In this document: one piece after another, positions 6,239 through 9,094 of the stretch
How the letters are laid out: each line of letters begins with the position of its first letter
Numbering within the stretch: position 1 is the stretch's first letter
From: Pontibacterium sp964228735
GTDB lineage: Bacteria; Pseudomonadota; Gammaproteobacteria; Pseudomonadales; Balneatricaceae
Direction of reading: 5' to 3'
Assembly (NCBI RefSeq): GCF_964228735.1
Contig: NZ_CAXRBQ010000182.1
Location: 1-9,094, forward strand
Length of the DNA: 9,094 nucleotides
Position numbers and translations under genes: made by a program
Notes under the pieces: generated by a model
Told to the model about the DNA's origin: nothing
What the model saw: the letters and a program-made list of their open reading frames with translations, nothing else
Database searches by the model: none

Positions 6239-6708
6239 GGACGGCGTCCCAGTTTGAACTGACCGTTTTCAAAGAACTGGGCCACTTCCTTCCGCTTACG
6301 GCCGATCAGCAACGGGCCATCGTCCATAAACAGGAAGTTTTTCCACGCGCGCTTGAACACTTCCCAGGTGGTCTGGATTACGTGGTCGCTTTCGTAGCAG
6401 AAGTACACCACGGTGTTGTCGTCCCACTGGATAAACGCCGCCAGCTCCTCCGGCAGAGCCATATCGTCGCTGTCCCAGGCACCCTGCCAGCTACCACTCG
6501 CTTCCCAGGTGTTACCCTGTCCGGCCCAGTCACCCTTGCAAAAATGGGTGTAGTGGGTGCTCTGACGACTCACATTCTGAGACCACACTTCAGCCGCACG
6601 CTTTTCCGTCATCGGTTTGATCTGTTCCAGGTCCTCAGCGCTCAGAGGCAGATCACGGTGGCGGAAAATCCAGGCTTTTTTGTACTCAGATAGTGGGATG
6701 TAGTTCAT
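6235..6708 (-). CDS. DUF2947-like Trp-rich protein of unknown function
   Basis: This 157-residue soluble protein begins MNYIPLSEYKKAWIFRHRDLPLS, a pattern I associate with DUF2947, a small gammaproteobacterial family without known function; the name is a recollection, not a search. It has nine tryptophans (W13, 42, 61, 68, 74, 78, 95, 115, 122) and many Phe/Tyr, with a central acidic WxxxWxSDDMALPEEL segment and a basic GRKRKEV near the C-terminus. There is no signal peptide, transmembrane segment or recognised catalytic motif. Aromatic density suggests a compact ligand- or partner-binding fold (inference). The ribosome site is weak. It converges on the LysR gene with a 4-bp overlap in which TTAA (6235-6238) gives both stop codons, and it is divergent from the SpoIIAA-like gene 109 bp away. 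Coding usage resembles its neighbours. Confidence 0.82.
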   Translation of the reverse strand: MNYIPLSEYKKAWIFRHRDLPLSAEDLEQIKPMTEKRAAEVWSQNVSRQSTHYTHFCKGDWAGQGNTWEASGSWQGAWDSDDMALPEELAAFIQWDDNTVVYFCYESDHVIQTTWEVFKRAWKNFLFMDDGPLLIGRKRKEVAQFFENGQFKLGRRP

Positions 6709-6738
6709 CAGTCAGACCCGTCAATAATCAGGTGGAGC

Positions 6739-6804
6739 ACTATACCCTTTAGACCGGATAAAAGCACCGTTCCCGCGTATAATCCCCGGCAAAGCGTTTT
6801 TCAA
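6739..6804. promoter_or_regulatory. Overlapping divergent promoters for DUF2947-like and SpoIIAA-like genes
   Basis: On the minus strand TTGAAA (6804-6799) and TATACG (6781-6776) have a 17-bp spacer and point toward the DUF2947-like gene; a second possible -10, TATAGT, lies at 6744-6739. On the plus strand a perfect TATAAT (6778-6783) points to the SpoIIAA-like gene, about 35 bp before its ATG, though its -35 is poor. The two -10 elements overlap, so the polymerases would compete for the site. Confidence 0.4.
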
Positions 6805-6817
6805 AAAGGAAACCACT

Positions 6818-7192
6818 ATGCTCTACAACCTACCGGAAACGGCCGGGGATATTATCGTTGTACAGGCGACGGAAACTCTCACCGCCAAGGACTATACCGA
6901 AACCTTTATCCCACTCCTTGAAGAAAAACTGGCCGCGCACGAGAAAATACGCGTACTGCTGTACCTGGACCACGGATTCACCGGGTTTGAGGCGGCAGCT
7001 CTGTGGGAAGAGGCGAAGTTTGGATTGGCGCACCGCAACGACTTCCTGCGTCTGGCCGTGGTGGGTGATGCTGGCTGGATGGAGTGGTTGGCAAAGATTG
7101 GTGATCTGCTGGCAGGCGGCGAAACTCGTCACTTCACCGGCGCGCAGTTCCTGCAGGCGCTGCACTGGATCGACGGTAACGACGAAGTCTAA
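6818..7192 (+). CDS. SpoIIAA-like / STAS-SEC14 domain protein
   Basis: The 124-residue single-domain protein shows the SpoIIAA-like pattern: an N-terminal strand (DIIVVQATETLTAKDYTETFIPLLEEKL, ~11-38), a buried strand KIRVLLYLDH (43-52), the helix FTGFEAAALWEEAKFGLAHRNDF (54-76), the strand LRLAVVGDAGWMEWLAKI (77-94) and a final strand with TRHFTG (103-108). This family folds like the anti-sigma-factor antagonist SpoIIAA and SEC14-like lipid binders. Its role in proteobacteria is undefined, and I see no obvious phosphorylatable serine of the partner-switch type. The ATG follows AAGGA with 7-nt spacing. It is a single-gene unit, converging on the GGDEF-EAL gene with 27 bp between stops; no anti-sigma or sigma partner lies nearby. 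Confidence 0.85.
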   Translation: MLYNLPETAGDIIVVQATETLTAKDYTETFIPLLEEKLAAHEKIRVLLYLDHGFTGFEAAALWEEAKFGLAHRNDFLRLAVVGDAGWMEWLAKIGDLLAGGETRHFTGAQFLQALHWIDGNDEV

Positions 7193-7207
7193 GTTGCTAT
7201 CGCATCG

Positions 7208-7237
7208 ATGGCAGAGCGGTCAGATCCACTCTGCCAT
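7208..7237. other. Hairpin straddling the stop codon of the GGDEF-EAL gene
   Basis: A perfect 9-bp inverted repeat, ATGGCAGAG (7208-7216) with CTCTGCCAT (7229-7237), encloses a 12-nt loop that contains the stop codon of the minus-strand gene (7222-7220). It also lies 15 bp after the stop of the SpoIIAA-like gene. There is no T-run on either side, so it is at best a weak terminator. It may stabilise 3' ends of both converging mRNAs. Confidence 0.45.
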
Positions 7238-9094
7238 CTCCTCCCGTCGGGATTTATGGGTGTTGAGGTACTCCAGGAACTCCGCTTCCGGCAGCGGTTT
7301 GCTGTAGAAGAACCCTTGGATCTGCTCACACTCTTCGTTCGCCAGGAACGAAATCTGCGACGCATATTCTACCCCCTCTGCAATCACCGTCAGGTTCAGG
7401 CTCTTGCCCAATGCCACTATCGCACGGGTGATGGCACGGTCGTTCTCATCCACATCGATATCACGCACGAAGGAGCGGTCGATCTTCAGCTTGTTGATCG
7501 GCAACTGCTTGAGGTAGCTCAGTGACGAGTAACCGGTACCGAAGTCATCAATCGCCAGGCTGATCCCCAGTGCCTTCAGCTGCACCAGCTCTTCAACCAT
7601 CTCTTCCGGATTCTGCATCAGGGTGCTTTCGGTGATCTCCAGCTCCAGCGCATCCGGTTCGCAGCCGGTATCTTTCAATGCACTCTTCACCAGGGTGACC
7701 AGTGAGCGGCGACGCAGTTGCTGGTTGGAGATATTCACCGCCACCTTGCGCAGTGAATACCCCTGTGCGTGCCACTCGGCCATCTTGGCACAGGCTTCGC
7801 GCAGCACCCACTCACCGATCTGGGCGATCTGACCACTGGATTCGGCATACGGGATAAATTCTCCCGGCGGTACCATGCCCCGCTCTGGATGTTTCCAGCG
7901 CACCAGGGCTTCGGCACCAATCACTTCACCGGTACTGAGGCACAGCTGCGGCTGGAAGTGCAGCAGGAACTGCCCCTTGTCGATCGCCTCGCGCAACTCG
8001 TCGGTCATCAGCACACGCTGACGCACCTCAACAGTCATATCCGGTGTATAGAAGCGGAAGCCGTTGCGGCCGTCCCGTTTTGCTTCATACATCGCGGAAT
8101 CGGCGTTACGCAGCAGGATCTCCGCGTCGTCGCCATCGTCCGGAAACAGGCTGATACCGATACTGGCGGTGATATGCAGTTCGGTGTTTTCCACGGTAAA
8201 CGGCTGACGGAACGCGGCCAGCAGTTTGTCGGCAATCACCGCCGCATCGGAACGCACACTTAGCAGGCCGGTGATTACGGTAAATTCGTCGCCACCCAAC
8301 CGTGCCACAATATCGTCTTCGCGCACCACGCTCTGCAGACGCAGGGACACCTTCTGCAGCAGCTCGTCACCGGCCGAGTGGCCGAGGGAGTCGTTGATCT
8401 CTTTGAAGTTATCCAGATCGATAAACAGCAGCCCCACCATCGACTGGGAATGGATGGAACGCTCGATCATGCTGTTCAGGTGGCTGGCCCCCTGTAAGCG
8501 GTTTGGCAGGGAGGTCAGGTGATCGTGTAGCACCCGGTGCTGCAATTCATCTGCCTGTTGGTTCAGGCCATCGATCATGTTGTTGGCACTATGCGCCAAA
8601 GCGCGAAACTCGTCGAAGTAGACCTCTTCCACGTCGATATGCTGACGACTCGAGACCGACTCCTCAAAGCTATGCCGGATCAGGCGCATATTGCCCGCCA
8701 GACGTTTGCCGATCAGCCACATGGCTGCCAGCACGATCAGCAACTCTGCCCCCAGTACCACAACGGCACTGTAGATCCGTTTTTTAACTTGATCGGCCAG
8801 GGTAAGCTCGCGCCGGCTCAGCTCGTTACGCACCGTCTCCAGATAAGCACCGGTACCAATCACCCAGCCATAGGGCTCAAACAGCTTTACGTAGCTGAAT
8901 TTGATGGCGGCCTCACCACGTTTGCCATCCTTGGGCCACATATAACGGATAAAACCCTGCTTTTGATCCTTCGCCAGGTCGCGAATCTCCAGGAGAATAT
9001 CCTTGCCGCTGTCGGGGAAGACCAAGCCAACATGTTCGCCATTGAGGGACAGGTCAGGGGGATACTGCAACATATAGCCATCGAGTGTGGAGAT
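7220..9094 (-). CDS. Cache-TM-GGDEF-EAL c-di-GMP signalling protein, N-terminus cut by window edge
   Basis: The frame stays open to base 9094; residues ISTLDGY precede the Met at 9073, so that Met is internal and the true start lies to the right. Numbering from that Met: residues 1-~85 are the end of a periplasmic Cache sensor (YPPDLSLNGEHVG, GFIRYMWPKDG, KFSYVKLFEPYGWVIGTGAY); one membrane helix spans ~101-121; a HAMP-like linker runs to ~180. The GGDEF domain (~183-345) has an intact GGDEF at 260-264 and an inhibitory I-site RxxD (R251-D254) five residues before it. The EAL domain (~360-605) keeps E388-A-L, N447, E479, D509-D510, K530, E566 and QGF. Both diguanylate cyclase and phosphodiesterase activity are therefore possible. 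The protein should sit in the inner membrane, sensing an extracellular small ligand. It converges on the SpoIIAA-like gene. Confidence 0.93.
   Translation of the reverse strand: MSTLDGYMLQYPPDLSLNGEHVGLVFPDSGKDILLEIRDLAKDQKQGFIRYMWPKDGKRGEAAIKFSYVKLFEPYGWVIGTGAYLETVRNELSRRELTLADQVKKRIYSAVVVLGAELLIVLAAMWLIGKRLAGNMRLIRHSFEESVSSRQHIDVEEVYFDEFRALAHSANNMIDGLNQQADELQHRVLHDHLTSLPNRLQGASHLNSMIERSIHSQSMVGLLFIDLDNFKEINDSLGHSAGDELLQKVSLRLQSVVREDDIVARLGGDEFTVITGLLSVRSDAAVIADKLLAAFRQPFTVENTELHITASIGISLFPDDGDDAEILLRNADSAMYEAKRDGRNGFRFYTPDMTVEVRQRVLMTDELREAIDKGQFLLHFQPQLCLSTGEVIGAEALVRWKHPERGMVPPGEFIPYAESSGQIAQIGEWVLREACAKMAEWHAQGYSLRKVAVNISNQQLRRRSLVTLVKSALKDTGCEPDALELEITESTLMQNPEEMVEELVQLKALGISLAIDDFGTGYSSLSYLKQLPINKLKIDRSFVRDIDVDENDRAITRAIVALGKSLNLTVIAEGVEYASQISFLANEECEQIQGFFYSKPLPEAEFLEYLNTHKSRREEMAEWI

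Noticed and set aside
7769..8263. Plus-strand frame of 164 codons
   Set aside because: It is antisense to the GGDEF-EAL coding region and has no independent support.
9071..9073. Met codon at 9073-9071 as the start of the GGDEF-EAL protein
   Set aside because: Upstream codons stay open to the edge and encode Cache-like residues (ISTLDGY), so the Met is internal.

Overview
The window looks like chromosomal DNA of a free-living, probably marine or aquatic, gammaproteobacterium (a Microbulbifer-, Cellvibrio- or Marinobacter-like organism is a guess). Reasons are the moderately GC-rich coding sequence, the family content (PilZ and GGDEF-EAL proteins, a glutathionyl-hydroquinone reductase, pirin, AzoR, a DUF2947-like protein, a SpoIIAA-like protein) and standard Shine-Dalgarno sites and intrinsic terminators. 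I see no insertion sequence, phage gene, CRISPR array, tRNA or rRNA.

Layout from left to right. (1) The left edge cuts a minus-strand PilZ/YcgR-like c-di-GMP receptor gene (1-388). (2) A Nudix hydrolase resembling ADP-ribose pyrophosphatase lies on the plus strand (632-1189, GTG start). It converges on an M20-family amidohydrolase (1272-2447, minus), with a bidirectional terminator between them. (3) A minus-strand operon, azoR (4585-5187), a glutathionyl-hydroquinone reductase (3549-4538) and a pirin (2686-3534), ends in a strong intrinsic terminator (2626-2659). A LysR-type regulator (5312-6238) is transcribed divergently from it across a 124-bp AT-rich intergenic region. (4) A DUF2947-like Trp-rich protein (6235-6708, minus) shares its stop codon bases with the LysR gene. 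(5) A SpoIIAA-like/STAS protein (6818-7192, plus) is divergent from the DUF2947 gene. (6) A large minus-strand Cache-TM-GGDEF-EAL signalling protein (7220-9094) runs off the right edge.

Two themes stand out. The centre (2620-6238) is a coherent quinone/electrophile-stress module: FMN-dependent quinone/azo reductase, glutathione-dependent quinone reductase, a pirin that may be a quercetinase-like cupin, and a divergent LysR regulator. The gene types match the Escherichia coli yqjG / yhaJ / yhaK set. The edges hold two c-di-GMP components, a PilZ receptor and a GGDEF-EAL enzyme, both cut by the window. They are about 7 kb apart and not evidently co-transcribed.

I did not find a clearly new biological system. 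The least understood items are the DUF2947-like protein, the SpoIIAA-like protein, and the regulatory DNA between the LysR gene and azoR.
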